NCBI GenBank assembly: GCA_017456015.1
Contig: JAFTLL010000004.1
Coordinates: 62,001 to 126,000 of the forward strand
Reading direction: 5' to 3'
Length of the DNA: 64,000 nucleotides
Source: Clostridia bacterium
GTDB taxonomy: Bacteria > Bacillota_A > Clostridia > Oscillospirales > Acutalibacteraceae
Made by a program: the position numbers and the translations under genes. The notes under the pieces were generated by a model. That model ran no database searches, was not told the origin of the DNA, and saw nothing but the letters and a program-made list of their open reading frames with translations. Positions 38,650 through 46,932 of this stretch are shown here, piece by piece (position 1 is the stretch's first letter; every line of letters starts with the position of its first letter).

Positions 38650-40193
38650 TACGCTTCATCTCCTTGCTCGGAAAATTTTGTTTTGGTCATCAACAGACCG
38701 ATTTCTTCCTTTGTGGCCGTTCTTGCATCAACAACACCGGTAATTCTGCCGCCGCCAATGACCAAAATCCGGTCACACAGCTCTAAGAGTACATCCAAAT
38801 CCTCACCGACAAAAATGACGGCAACGCCCTTTTCTTTTTGTTGGTTAAGCAGGTTGTAAATCAAATAAGAGGAGTTAATATCCAGACCTCTGACCGGGTA
38901 TGCCGCCATCAAAACGGTGGGAGAGGCGGCGATTTCGCGGCCGACCAGCACCTTTTGTACATTACCGCCCGAAAGACGGCGAACCGGTGTATTGGCATTA
39001 GGCGTAACCACTTCGAGTTGATTGATAATATTCTCGGCTAAATTTTTTGGAGATTTGCGCTCTAAAAATACCGAATGGCCCTTGCGGTAGCTGCGCAGCA
39101 TCATATTGTCAACAATGTCCATACTGCCAACCAGACCCATACCCAGGCGGTCCTCCGGAACAAAGGAAAGGCGCACACCCAAATCCCGGATTTGCACCGG
39201 CGTTTTATCTTTCAGATTTTCGGTTTCACCCGTTTTCGGGTTATGATACAAAATTTCGCCCTGGTCCAATTTTTGCAGACCGGCAATCGACTCTAACAGT
39301 TCGCGCTGACCGCTTCCGGCAATGCCGGCAATACCTAAAATCTCACCCGAGCGTGCGGTAAAGGAAATATCATCCAACACTTTAACGCCCTCGCGGTTGA
39401 TACAAGAAATGCTTTTCACATCCAATCGAGCCTCTGTATTTTCGGGCAAGGAGCGCTCAATGTTCAATTCGACCTTTTTGCCGACCATCATCTCGGTCAG
39501 TTGGCTTTCGTCGGTCTCGGCGGTATTGACCGTACCGACATATTCACCTTTCCGCAAGACCGAAACGCGGTCGGAAAGCGAAAGAACCTCATGCAGCTTA
39601 TGGGTAATAATGATGATGGCCTTGCCGTCATCCCGCATACGGCGGAGAACCGCAAACAACTTTTGCGTTTCCTGCGGCGTTAACACGGCGGTCGGCTCGT
39701 CTAAAATCAAAATGTCTGCTCCGCGATACAGCACCTTGATAATCTCTACCGTTTGCTTTTCCGAAACCGACATTTCATGAATTTTTTTAAGCGGGTCGAT
39801 TTCAAAGCCGTATTTGTCGCTGATTTCTTTTACGCGGCTTGCCGCAGCTTTGATATTGTATTTTTCATTGTCCTGCAAGCCGAGAATGATATTTTCGGTT
39901 GCCGAAAATACATCCACCAACTTGAAATGTTGATGAATCATACCGATTTTATATTGAAACGCATCCTTCGGAGAGCGAATCGCAACCTCTTCACCGTCAA
40001 TAAAAATTTGCCCGTCATCCGGGAAATAAATGCCGGCAATCATATTCATCAAGGTTGTTTTACCGCTGCCGTTTTCGCCTAATATAGACAAGATTTCGCC
40101 TCTTTTGACAGAAAGGCTGACATCCTTGTTGGCAACAATGCGGCCAAAGGTTTTGGTAATATTTTTTAACTCTATCGCAAATTGACCTTCCAT
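38649..40193 (-). CDS. nupO: Nucleoside ABC transporter ATPase, tandem-domain (NupO/YufO type)
   Basis: A 514-residue protein with two ABC domains in tandem. The first has Walker A GENGSGKTT (about 38-46), a signature MSVSEKQTVEI and Walker B ADILILDEPTAV. The second has a modified Walker A (GIAGSGQRELL) and signature RRLSGGNVQKV, and its Walker B region (PTVLMAAYPVRGLD) lacks the usual aspartate-glutamate pair, so only one site is probably fully catalytic, as is known for this family. It powers the two permeases that follow. Confidence 0.93.
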   Translation of the reverse strand: MEGQFAIELKNITKTFGRIVANKDVSLSVKRGEILSILGENGSGKTTLMNMIAGIYFPDDGQIFIDGEEVAIRSPKDAFQYKIGMIHQHFKLVDVFSATENIILGLQDNEKYNIKAAASRVKEISDKYGFEIDPLKKIHEMSVSEKQTVEIIKVLYRGADILILDEPTAVLTPQETQKLFAVLRRMRDDGKAIIIITHKLHEVLSLSDRVSVLRKGEYVGTVNTAETDESQLTEMMVGKKVELNIERSLPENTEARLDVKSISCINREGVKVLDDISFTARSGEILGIAGIAGSGQRELLESIAGLQKLDQGEILYHNPKTGETENLKDKTPVQIRDLGVRLSFVPEDRLGMGLVGSMDIVDNMMLRSYRKGHSVFLERKSPKNLAENIINQLEVVTPNANTPVRRLSGGNVQKVLVGREIAASPTVLMAAYPVRGLDINSSYLIYNLLNQQKEKGVAVIFVGEDLDVLLELCDRILVIGGGRITGVVDARTATKEEIGLLMTKTKFSEQGDEA

Positions 40194-40264
40194 TTTGTTT
40201 CCCCCTTAATTACTCAAAAAAACTCATAACACATGCGCTTTTTTGGGTAATTAAAAATAATTCG

Positions 40265-40290
40265 AGGCGGGGCAGATACGTGCCCCGCCT
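40265..40290 (-). terminator. Intercistronic hairpin between bmpA and the ATPase gene
   Basis: AGGCGGGGCA pairs with TGCCCCGCCT (40290-40281 with 40274-40265) around a 6-nt loop; on the minus strand a CGAATTATTTTTAATT tail follows. This could be a partial terminator or a stabiliser of the upstream bmpA mRNA, giving more binding protein than membrane complex. Confidence 0.65.
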
Positions 40291-40310
40291 TTCTTTGCTT
40301 AGAACAAAAC

Positions 40311-41576
40311 TTAGAATTTTTCGTTGAGCAGATTGATTCCGTCAATTCTCAAATCGAAATAAGGAGCCGAACGGAAAACAGACTCATTGAAGCTGCCGTC
40401 TTTAATAACTTCGGTGTCACCTGTGAATTTCTCATCGGTGTCTACGTCAGCCATGTAAGAGGTTACAGCTTCGCCGCCTACGGTAAATTTGCTTGCGTCA
40501 AATACTTTAACGCTGCCGTCTTTGAAGCCTTTAACAACCTCTTTAATCTTGGCATCGGTGCCTTCGGCAACAACGTCTTGATTCAAGCCGGTCAATACAA
40601 CAGAGCCTTCGGCAATGCCGCCACACCAGTCAGCAGCGATTTCTGTGCCGGTGGAAACGCATTTAATCATGTAGTTGTAGTACGGAGCCCAGTTGATTGC
40701 AGAAGAAATCATAAAGGTTTCCGGACAGCTGTCATAGGTGCTTCCGTTGTAGGATACGTTCGGAACGCCTGCATTTTCACAAGCAGAAGGTGCACCCATA
40801 GAGTCAGCATGCTGGCTGATCAGTTTGCAATCCTTAGCAATCAAAGCTTCTGCGGCATTCTTTTCTTCGGTTGCATCATACCAAGAACCGGTGAACTGTA
40901 CGTCCATGGTAACGGTCGGGCAAACCGAACGAGCGCCTAAGAAGAAGGAGGTGTAACCCGAAATAACTTCCGCATAGGTGAAGGCACCTACATAACCGAT
41001 TTTTGCTTCCTCAGCTTTGAATTCGCCTGCTTCGATCATTTCATTGAGTTTCATGCCGGCGGCAACGCCTGCCAGGTAACGGCCCTCATAAATCGAAGCG
41101 AAAGCATTGTGGTAGTTTTTCAAACCGGCGGTGTGTGCTTTTGTACCGGTTGCATGACAGAACTGAACATCCGGGAACTCTTTTGCAGCTTGAATCATGA
41201 AATCTTCATGGCCGAAGGAGTTTGCGAATACGATGTCGCAACCCTGGCTAACCAGGTCAGCGGCGGCAACATAACACTCATTGCCTTCCGGAATTTGGGT
41301 TTTAATGATAACCTGCTCATCCTTCAAATTGAGCGCCTTTTGAACCGTTTCGATTGCGTTGATGAAGTTGAGGTCATAGGTGGATTTCTCATCATGCAAG
41401 CAGATGAAGCCAACCTTCAAGTCCTCTTTCACTTCATAGTCTACTGTCAATTCAACAGCATCAATCGGTGAATCGCTCATACCGAGCAGTTCTTCGTCTT
41501 CACCGCAGGAAGTAAGAAGCATACCCATGGTGAAAACCATTGCCAAAGAAAGAACAAGTGCGAGAATCTTTTTCAT
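40311..41576 (-). CDS. bmpA: BMP-family nucleoside-binding lipoprotein
   Basis: The extracytoplasmic binding protein of the nucleoside importer. The 421-residue product is a lipoprotein: after a signal sequence the lipobox LLTSC places the lipid on Cys24. The BMP fold motifs are visible in DLVSQGCDIVFANSFGHEDF, VQFCHATGTKAHTAGLKNY and the ASIYEGRYLAGVAAG stretch. A Phe and Trp/Asp-rich set is present for base stacking (WYDAT, NWAPYYNYM). I start at ATG 41576, preceded by GGAGGG. Guanine or hypoxanthine nucleosides fit as substrates because a guanine-type riboswitch precedes it. Confidence 0.94.
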   Translation of the reverse strand: MKKILALVLSLAMVFTMGMLLTSCGEDEELLGMSDSPIDAVELTVDYEVKEDLKVGFICLHDEKSTYDLNFINAIETVQKALNLKDEQVIIKTQIPEGNECYVAAADLVSQGCDIVFANSFGHEDFMIQAAKEFPDVQFCHATGTKAHTAGLKNYHNAFASIYEGRYLAGVAAGMKLNEMIEAGEFKAEEAKIGYVGAFTYAEVISGYTSFFLGARSVCPTVTMDVQFTGSWYDATEEKNAAEALIAKDCKLISQHADSMGAPSACENAGVPNVSYNGSTYDSCPETFMISSAINWAPYYNYMIKCVSTGTEIAADWCGGIAEGSVVLTGLNQDVVAEGTDAKIKEVVKGFKDGSVKVFDASKFTVGGEAVTSYMADVDTDEKFTGDTEVIKDGSFNESVFRSAPYFDLRIDGINLLNEKF

Positions 41577-41627
41577 TGTTTTTCCCTCCAATAATTTTTA
41601 CATCCAAACCAAAAGGCCACCAAACAA

Positions 41628-41669
41628 CCGAAAAAAGAAAAGGCAAACTTTAAAAAGATAAAGTTCGCC
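41628..41669 (-). terminator. Riboswitch-controlled transcription terminator upstream of bmpA
   Basis: Minus-strand GGCGAACTTTA and TAAAGTTTGCC (41668-41642) form an 11-bp stem with a 7-nt loop and a long TTTTCTTTTTT tail. It sits between the purine aptamer and the bmpA ribosome binding site, so it is the expression platform: ligand binding would favour termination. Confidence 0.88.
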
Positions 41670-41692
41670 AAATGCACTTGCGTGCCGGAGAA

Positions 41693-41774
41693 CCAATAGT
41701 CATGACTTTCGGTGTCACGGTAGAAACTTCCGGCCCGTTGGAGCATCGTCTCCAAAAATCCGGTGATATATTGG
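41693..41774 (-). promoter_or_regulatory. Purine riboswitch aptamer, guanine-type variant
   Basis: P1 pairs CCAATA (41774-41769) with TATTGG (41698-41693). J2/3 has the conserved TTTCTACC (41726-41719), and J3/1 reads GAC followed by P1, so the residue equal to C74 of the xpt aptamer (at 41699) is C, predicting guanine rather than adenine. Two features are unusual. J1/2 reads TATC and looks one nucleotide short of the UAAUC consensus. P2 is enlarged by an internal loop and a TTGGAG/CTCCAA hairpin, and lacks the usual GAUAUGG loop. Guanine, hypoxanthine or a nucleoside such as 2'-deoxyguanosine are all possible ligands. Confidence 0.82.
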
Positions 41775-41797
41775 CAACCTTTTATTGAATTGTCTTT

Positions 41798-41827
41798 ATT
41801 ATACCATTGACCCATGACATTTGTCAA
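41798..41827 (-). promoter_or_regulatory. Promoter of the bmpA-nupOPQ operon
   Basis: Perfect consensus hexamers on the minus strand: TTGACA (41827-41822), 18 nt, TATAAT (41803-41798). Transcription starts just before the riboswitch, so the strong promoter is gated by the RNA. Confidence 0.85.
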
Positions 41828-41906
41828 CAAGTTGCGACATGATTTTTCACATTTTTTCGGTTTTCCAAATTTTAGGTGTTCTGCAAATTTCCGGTTGCAC
41901 AAAATG

Positions 41907-42788
41907 TCAATGGGCGGCAGAAGAAAGCGCCGAATCCGAGGCGTATTGCTCTATATATTCGTCCAGACAAAGGCCAAGCTCCTGCATACGCGTGGCATGA
42001 TACCGACCGACATAGCGGAAATGCCACGGTTCGTATTTTATACCGGTTATATCGGTCTTGCCGTCGGGGTAACGCAAAATGAAGCCAAAGCGATAGCAAT
42101 TCTCCGCCAGCCATTTGGCCTCCGGTTCTTTTGCAAAAGCGCTGTTGGCCGAGCCCAAATTGTGCATATCCAAGCTCAGGCCGCTTTGATGCTCGCTGGT
42201 GCCGGGGCGGGTCGAGAAGGTCAGGACATACTTTTCGCATTCCTCACGGGTGGCAAACTTGCTCTGATGCTGTTCGCAGTAATGGTTAAAAAGATAATCT
42301 TGATAGGAATAGGAACGGTAGGCGCTGGTTACCGAAACATTGTCCACCTTACCGAGGGCTTGTCCCTCAGCCAAAAAGGCCTCTAAGGCTTTGGCCGCGT
42401 AGAGCCGCAGCTGTTGGGTCTTGCGCCCGTCCTTTCGCGTATGGATACAGTCGACCAAATCGGACGGCACATCATCGGCGGCGAGAGGGTGCTCCGGATT
42501 GACAAGGAACAGGTACTCGTCCGACTTTGGCTCGATATATTGCAGATATTCCGAAACATCGATGGCATACGCTGTATCGTCATAGGCGGCATATTTTGCC
42601 ATTGGGTCGACTTTCGAGACCACTGACGAAGCCGGTGACTCTGCCGAGGTCGGATTGGACGAGGATGCCGGTTCCCCGCTTGCGCCGTTACAGGAATGTA
42701 CCCCCACCGCAACCAGTGCGACGATGCAAAACAGAACCAGCAACAGCCGGCAGACCTTTCGAATACTGATTTTTCTCTTTTTTGCCAT
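41907..42788 (-). CDS. D-Ala-D-Ala carboxypeptidase, VanY-type (M15B)
   Basis: A cell-wall peptidase of the LAS fold. The 293-residue protein has an N-terminal membrane anchor (about 13-30), a Ser/Pro-rich linker to about residue 60, and the catalytic domain with zinc ligands in the SEHQSGLSLD motif (His200, Asp207) and the EPWHFRYVG motif (Glu253 catalytic, His256 ligand). TSAYRSYSYQ is the substrate loop. This predicts trimming of the terminal D-alanine of peptidoglycan. Here it follows ksgA after one base with no vanRS or vanHAX, so a general wall role is more likely than glycopeptide resistance. Confidence 0.92.
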   Translation of the reverse strand: MAKKRKISIRKVCRLLLVLFCIVALVAVGVHSCNGASGEPASSSNPTSAESPASSVVSKVDPMAKYAAYDDTAYAIDVSEYLQYIEPKSDEYLFLVNPEHPLAADDVPSDLVDCIHTRKDGRKTQQLRLYAAKALEAFLAEGQALGKVDNVSVTSAYRSYSYQDYLFNHYCEQHQSKFATREECEKYVLTFSTRPGTSEHQSGLSLDMHNLGSANSAFAKEPEAKWLAENCYRFGFILRYPDGKTDITGIKYEPWHFRYVGRYHATRMQELGLCLDEYIEQYASDSALSSAAH

Positions 42789-42789
42789 A

Positions 42790-43650
42790 TTAACCTCTTT
42801 TTTTCTCTCTTATAGAATTTGCAATCGATGCCCAGTTTTGCATTGTCAGCGCCTCGGCGCGGATATTTTCATCCAATCCTGCGGCCTGCAAAGCGTTGCG
42901 CAGCATTTGCTTGTCCACACCCGGCAAGGCCGATGCCGCGTTGACAAAGGTTTTTCTCCGCTGCATAAAGGCGGTGCGTACCAGACCAAAAAAGAGCGTT
43001 TCATCCTGTACCTGTACCGGCGGTTCCTTGAAAAGGGCAAGGCGGATAACCGTGCTGTCTACCTTGGGGGAGGGCATAAAACTCTCCTTGGGCACCTGAA
43101 ACAGCTGTTCTGCCGCGGCACGGTAGGCCACGGCAACCGTTACCGCGCCGGCCGCACGGGAGGATACCGGTGCGCAAAGGCGCTCGGCTGCTTCCTTTTG
43201 CACCATGACGGTAATCGATACAATCGGCAGCTGTTCCTCCAAAAGGCGCATCAGCACCGGCGAGGTGATATAATAAGGCAGATTGGCGCAGACCGCCACC
43301 GGACCGCCGCCGAATTTCTCGGCAATCAAGGCCTGCAAATCCAGCTTCATACAGTCGCCGTAAACCACCTCTACATTTTCATAGCCGCCGACGGTTTTTT
43401 GCAAAATCGGCTGCAAAGCGGTATCCAATTCAATGGCAACCACCTTCTCGGCGCGTACCGCGAGCTCGGCCGTCAGCACGCCGGCCCCCGGTCCGATTTC
43501 CAAAACATAAGGACAGTCCCGCACAGCCGCCTCTGCCATTGCAGGACAGACCGACGGGTCGGTTAAAAAATTCTGCCCCAACTGCTTTTTAAAGGAAAAT
43601 CCCGTTTCCCGCAAAAGGGACTGTATGGTTTTCGGGTCGGTCAACTGCAC
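42790..43650 (-). CDS. ksgA: 16S rRNA dimethyladenosine transferase (RsmA/KsgA)
   Basis: Dimethylates two adjacent adenosines in helix 45 of 16S rRNA late in 30S assembly. The 286-residue protein starts with KKQLGQNFLTDPSV (about 21-35), has the SAM site LEIGPGAGVLTAELA (about 50-64) and the catalytic NLPYYITSPVLM motif near residue 117. It starts with GTG at 43650, after GGGAG; there is no ATG alternative before the conserved region. Lack of KsgA gives kasugamycin resistance in other species. Confidence 0.96.
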   Translation of the reverse strand: MQLTDPKTIQSLLRETGFSFKKQLGQNFLTDPSVCPAMAEAAVRDCPYVLEIGPGAGVLTAELAVRAEKVVAIELDTALQPILQKTVGGYENVEVVYGDCMKLDLQALIAEKFGGGPVAVCANLPYYITSPVLMRLLEEQLPIVSITVMVQKEAAERLCAPVSSRAAGAVTVAVAYRAAAEQLFQVPKESFMPSPKVDSTVIRLALFKEPPVQVQDETLFFGLVRTAFMQRRKTFVNAASALPGVDKQMLRNALQAAGLDENIRAEALTMQNWASIANSIREKKRG

Positions 43651-43688
43651 AATTTTGCACTCCCAGCTTCATATATATTCTAAAACAC

Positions 43689-43717
43689 AGTATAGCATTT
43701 TTTTATAAAAAAGTCCA
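43689..43717 (-). promoter_or_regulatory. Promoter of ksgA-vanY
   Basis: Minus-strand TGGACT (43717-43712), 17 nt, TATACT (43694-43689), 38 nt before the ksgA GTG. One mismatch in the -35 box. Confidence 0.55.
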
Positions 43718-43751
43718 TAGGCTTTTCATTGTGTTCGAAGACAAAAGTGGC

Positions 43752-43780
43752 TTGCATTTTTTTACCAAACGGGCTATACT
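43752..43780 (+). promoter_or_regulatory. Promoter of the AI-2E family permease gene
   Basis: TTGCAT (43752-43757), 17 nt, TATACT (43775-43780), 36 nt before the ATG. Confidence 0.7.
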
Positions 43781-43816
43781 ATATATTGGTAAATATCGGC
43801 TGATGAGGTAAAGAAT

Positions 43817-44971
43817 ATGAAATGGTTTGACAAAAGCAATCTGCAAAAATTTTGGATACCTGCTTTTTTATTTATCGCGGCGGTCATCGTTTTTAACAAA
43901 GCGGTGAATCTTCTGCCTACGATTTGGCGTATTCTGCTTTCTCTGCTGAATGCGGCCGGGCCGGTAATTATCGGTTTTATTTTCGCCTTTATTCTGTTTA
44001 TTCCGCAAAACTGGCTGGAAAAAAAGTTTTCGGCTGTAAAGGTGCGTTTTTTGAACAGCCATGCGCGCGGCTGGTCGGTTCTGGTTTCCTATTTTATATT
44101 TTTAGTTATTATCGGTTTGTTACTTTCCTTTATCCTTCCGTGGATTGTGAAAAATCTGATTGATTTCGTCAACAACGCCGAAAAATACTATAATTCCGGT
44201 ATACGCTTTATCAAGCGCTACCTCGACGAGGAGGGCCGTTTCTTCGGTTTAGATGTTCTCTCTGCCCTGGAATCCTTCTCCATTACCAAGCTGTTGGCTC
44301 GGTTTGACCTCAGTCAGCTCAGCCGCTGGGCAGGCGGCGTCTTTAAATTCGGCTCGGCATTGCTGGACTTTGTTGTTGCCTTGATTATCTCGGTCTATAT
44401 GCTGCTTGGCCGCGAGCATTTGATTCATGTTACCGGAAAGGCACTTACGCTGATTTTCCCCAAAAAAAAGGTCATGCAGCTATATGCCTACACCAGCCGT
44501 ATTTCCTCTATTTTTTACAGATATATTTACAGCCAATTCTTGGATTCGATGGTGGTTAGCCTGCTGATGTCGGTTATTCTGCTGATTCTCGGTGTTCCTT
44601 ACGCGCCGCTGTTTGGGTTGTTGATTGGTCTTTGCAACCTAATTCCCTATTTCGGTGCCACGATTTCCTGCGGTGCGGTTGCCATCTTTATTCTGGTGAC
44701 CGACGGTTGGGTCAAGGCGCTGATAACGCTGGTTTGTATTGTTGCCGCCCAACAGTTTGACGCGAATTTTTTACAGCCGCGCATCGTGGGGCAAACGGTC
44801 GGCATTCGCCCGGTTTATGTTTTGGTTTCGATTACCGTTTTCGGCAGTCTGTTCGGATTTGTCGGCATTTTGATTGGCGTTCCCATCATCGCCACCCTGC
44901 GTATGATTTTCCTGGATTTGCTGAAAATAAAGGATGTTCACCGCAAAAAATCGGCGGTACAGAAAAAATAA
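43817..44971 (+). CDS. AI-2E family transporter (permease)
   Basis: A 384-residue protein of the AI-2E transporter family (formerly UPF0118), with about seven or eight membrane helices, some as closely spaced pairs. The GLLIGLCNLIPYFGATISCG loop (about 270-290) and the FVGILIGVPIIATL segment near the end are the family signatures, and the QQFDANFLQPRIVGQTVGI stretch just before it is the conserved cytoplasmic loop. Members include proton/sodium antiporters and possible signal exporters, so function cannot be assigned from sequence. It is a single-gene unit bounded by a promoter and a bidirectional terminator. Confidence 0.9.
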   Translation: MKWFDKSNLQKFWIPAFLFIAAVIVFNKAVNLLPTIWRILLSLLNAAGPVIIGFIFAFILFIPQNWLEKKFSAVKVRFLNSHARGWSVLVSYFIFLVIIGLLLSFILPWIVKNLIDFVNNAEKYYNSGIRFIKRYLDEEGRFFGLDVLSALESFSITKLLARFDLSQLSRWAGGVFKFGSALLDFVVALIISVYMLLGREHLIHVTGKALTLIFPKKKVMQLYAYTSRISSIFYRYIYSQFLDSMVVSLLMSVILLILGVPYAPLFGLLIGLCNLIPYFGATISCGAVAIFILVTDGWVKALITLVCIVAAQQFDANFLQPRIVGQTVGIRPVYVLVSITVFGSLFGFVGILIGVPIIATLRMIFLDLLKIKDVHRKKSAVQKK

Positions 44972-44984
44972 GTTTTACTTTGCA

Positions 44985-45024
44985 AAAATCGGGTTTTCTC
45001 TTTGTAACGAGAAAACCCGATTTT
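44985..45024 (+). terminator. Bidirectional terminator between the AI-2E gene and malQ
   Basis: AAAATCGGGTTTTCTC (44985-45000), 8-nt loop, GAGAAAACCCGATTTT (45009-45024) with T-rich sequence on both ends. The TAA of malQ lies in its right T-run. Confidence 0.9.
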
Positions 45025-46506
45025 TTATTTTTGCAGCCGCCCGTAAAGCTTGGTGAGGCTGTAAAGCTTTTCAGCCAACCTACTGTCTGCGGCGTCGTAT
45101 TTCATTCGCCATTGCCAGTTTTGCCCCAGCGTGGCCGGTCGGTTCATACGGGCATCGCTGCCCAAATCCAACAGGTCCTGCATGAGCAGAATGGCCGTAT
45201 CGGCAACCGAGGCCAGCGCACAAGCCATCATGCCCCAGTTTGCACCCTCCTGTTCATTCAGCCGCAGATAGCGCCGAGCAAAGGCGACATCCTCCGGCTC
45301 TGTATTGACCATCCAACCCAAAATGGTGTCGTTATCGTGGGTTCCGGTATACACCACACAATGGTGGTTGTAGTTGTGCGGCAAATAGTCGCTTTCCTCT
45401 CTGGAATCAAAAGCGAATTGCAGCACCTTCATGCCGGCGAACCCTGTATCCTTTAAAAGCTTGCGCACAGAATCGGTCAGGTGCCCCAAATCCTCTGCGA
45501 TGATATGCAGCTCGCCAAGCTGCTGCTCCATGGTACGGAAAAAATGAATACTCGGCCCCTGCCGCCAAACGCCGCCGCGCGCCGTTGTGTCGGTCGCCGG
45601 AATACAGAAATAAGAATCAAAGCCGCGAAAATGGTCTATACGCGTAACATCATAGATTGCTTGACTATGGCGCAGACGGTTGCACCAAAAGGTGTATCCG
45701 TCCTCGCGCATATATTCCCAATTGTACAACGGGTTGCCCCACACCTGTCCGTCCTCGCAAAAGGCATCGGGCGGGCAACCGGCCACTTCGGGGCAAAGTC
45801 CGTTTTCATCCACAACAAATTGCTGCGGATTGGCCCAAAGGTCGGCACTGTCCATCGCCACATAGATAGAAATATCCCCAATGATGCGAATGCCCCGACG
45901 GTTGGCATAAGATTTCAAATCCTCCCATTGCCTGTAAAACCAGAACTGCAAAACCTTATAAAACAAAATGTTTTGCGCGTATTGCTGCTTTGCCTGTTCC
46001 AATGCAACCAGTTCCCGGTTGCGCAACGGCGCACTCCACATCTGCCATGCGCGACCGCCGAAGCTGTCCTTTAATGTCATAAAGAGGGCATAGTCCTCTA
46101 ACCAAAAGGCGTTTTCCTCACAGAACCGGTAAAATTCCTGCGGAATCTCTTTACAGAAACGGACAAAGGCACTGCGTAGCACCCGAAAACGGCTTTGATA
46201 CAAAGCGGCATAATCCACACGGTCGCTATCGGTTCCCCAAAAGAGGGTTGTATATTCCTCGGCTTGCAGCAGTCCTGCCTCTTGCAAAAGCTCTAAATCG
46301 ATAAAATAAGGATTGCCTGCAAAGGCCGAAAATGACTGGTAGGGCGAATCGCCGTAGCTTGTGGGACACAGCGGCAGCACCTGCCAGTAGGTCTGCCCTG
46401 CTTGTTTTAAAAAATCGACAAAGCGATACGCCTCTCTTCCCATGGTACCGATTCCGTAACGGGAGGGCAGAGAGGAAATATGCATGAGAACGCCGCTTGC
46501 TCGCAT
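45025..46506 (-). CDS. malQ: 4-alpha-glucanotransferase (amylomaltase, GH77)
   Basis: Transfers alpha-1,4-glucan segments between chains during maltodextrin or glycogen use. The 493-residue cytoplasmic enzyme has the conserved MHISSLPSRYGIGTMG start, RIDHFRGF with the catalytic Asp (about residue 295), IAEDLG with the general-acid Glu (about 340) and YTGTHDNDTILGW with the stabilising Asp (about 390-400). It is the last gene of the polA-to-malQ unit. No maltose transporter or glycogen genes are nearby. Confidence 0.95.
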   Translation of the reverse strand: MRASGVLMHISSLPSRYGIGTMGREAYRFVDFLKQAGQTYWQVLPLCPTSYGDSPYQSFSAFAGNPYFIDLELLQEAGLLQAEEYTTLFWGTDSDRVDYAALYQSRFRVLRSAFVRFCKEIPQEFYRFCEENAFWLEDYALFMTLKDSFGGRAWQMWSAPLRNRELVALEQAKQQYAQNILFYKVLQFWFYRQWEDLKSYANRRGIRIIGDISIYVAMDSADLWANPQQFVVDENGLCPEVAGCPPDAFCEDGQVWGNPLYNWEYMREDGYTFWCNRLRHSQAIYDVTRIDHFRGFDSYFCIPATDTTARGGVWRQGPSIHFFRTMEQQLGELHIIAEDLGHLTDSVRKLLKDTGFAGMKVLQFAFDSREESDYLPHNYNHHCVVYTGTHDNDTILGWMVNTEPEDVAFARRYLRLNEQEGANWGMMACALASVADTAILLMQDLLDLGSDARMNRPATLGQNWQWRMKYDAADSRLAEKLYSLTKLYGRLQK

Positions 46507-46512
46507 GAAAAA

Positions 46513-46932
46513 TCACTCTTTTTCTTTTTTTGAGTTTCGATTAAATATCATCCATTTGCTGAAAATGTAATTCAGAATCACAACCAGAACATTGGAAAGA
46601 ATTTTCATTGTCAGCTCATTTAAATTCAGTATATCCACCGACAGGTACATTATACCCAAATCCAGCAATCCGGTAAACAGGCGACAGCCGAAAAAGCCCA
46701 TACATTCATAAAAAAGCCCACGAATTCCACCGCATTTGCTTTCAAACACAAAGCATTTGTTGGTGACATACGCAAACAAAACCCCTGCAAACCAGGCAAT
46801 CACGGTGGAAAGCGAAACCGATGCCTCAAATTTTCGGCAGACAAAATACATCGCGATATTGACCGCGGTGGTCAAAGCGCCGAATACCAAATAGAGGATT
46901 TGCTCTTTATGCCTCTTAATTAGGCGAAACAT
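46513..46932 (-). CDS. GtrA-family membrane protein
   Basis: A 139-residue protein with four membrane segments, as in GtrA, the flippase-like partner of glycosyltransferases that modify surface polysaccharide. The ILYLVFGALTTAVNIAMYFVC start and the AYVTNKCFVF motif are typical. I start at ATG 46932 because GGAGG lies nine bases upstream; a longer form would open at 46950. It overlaps the glycosyltransferase gene by 17 nt, and the two would work together on a lipid-linked sugar. Confidence 0.9.
   Translation of the reverse strand: MFRLIKRHKEQILYLVFGALTTAVNIAMYFVCRKFEASVSLSTVIAWFAGVLFAYVTNKCFVFESKCGGIRGLFYECMGFFGCRLFTGLLDLGIMYLSVDILNLNELTMKILSNVLVVILNYIFSKWMIFNRNSKKEKE

Noticed and set aside
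41573..41902. Open frame of 109 codons on the bmpA upstream strand
   Set aside because: It spans the guanine riboswitch and its terminator.
41907..42788. VanY-type peptidase as a glycopeptide-resistance gene
   Set aside because: No vanH, vanA, vanX or vanRS is nearby; the gene is co-transcribed with ksgA, so a housekeeping wall enzyme is more likely.
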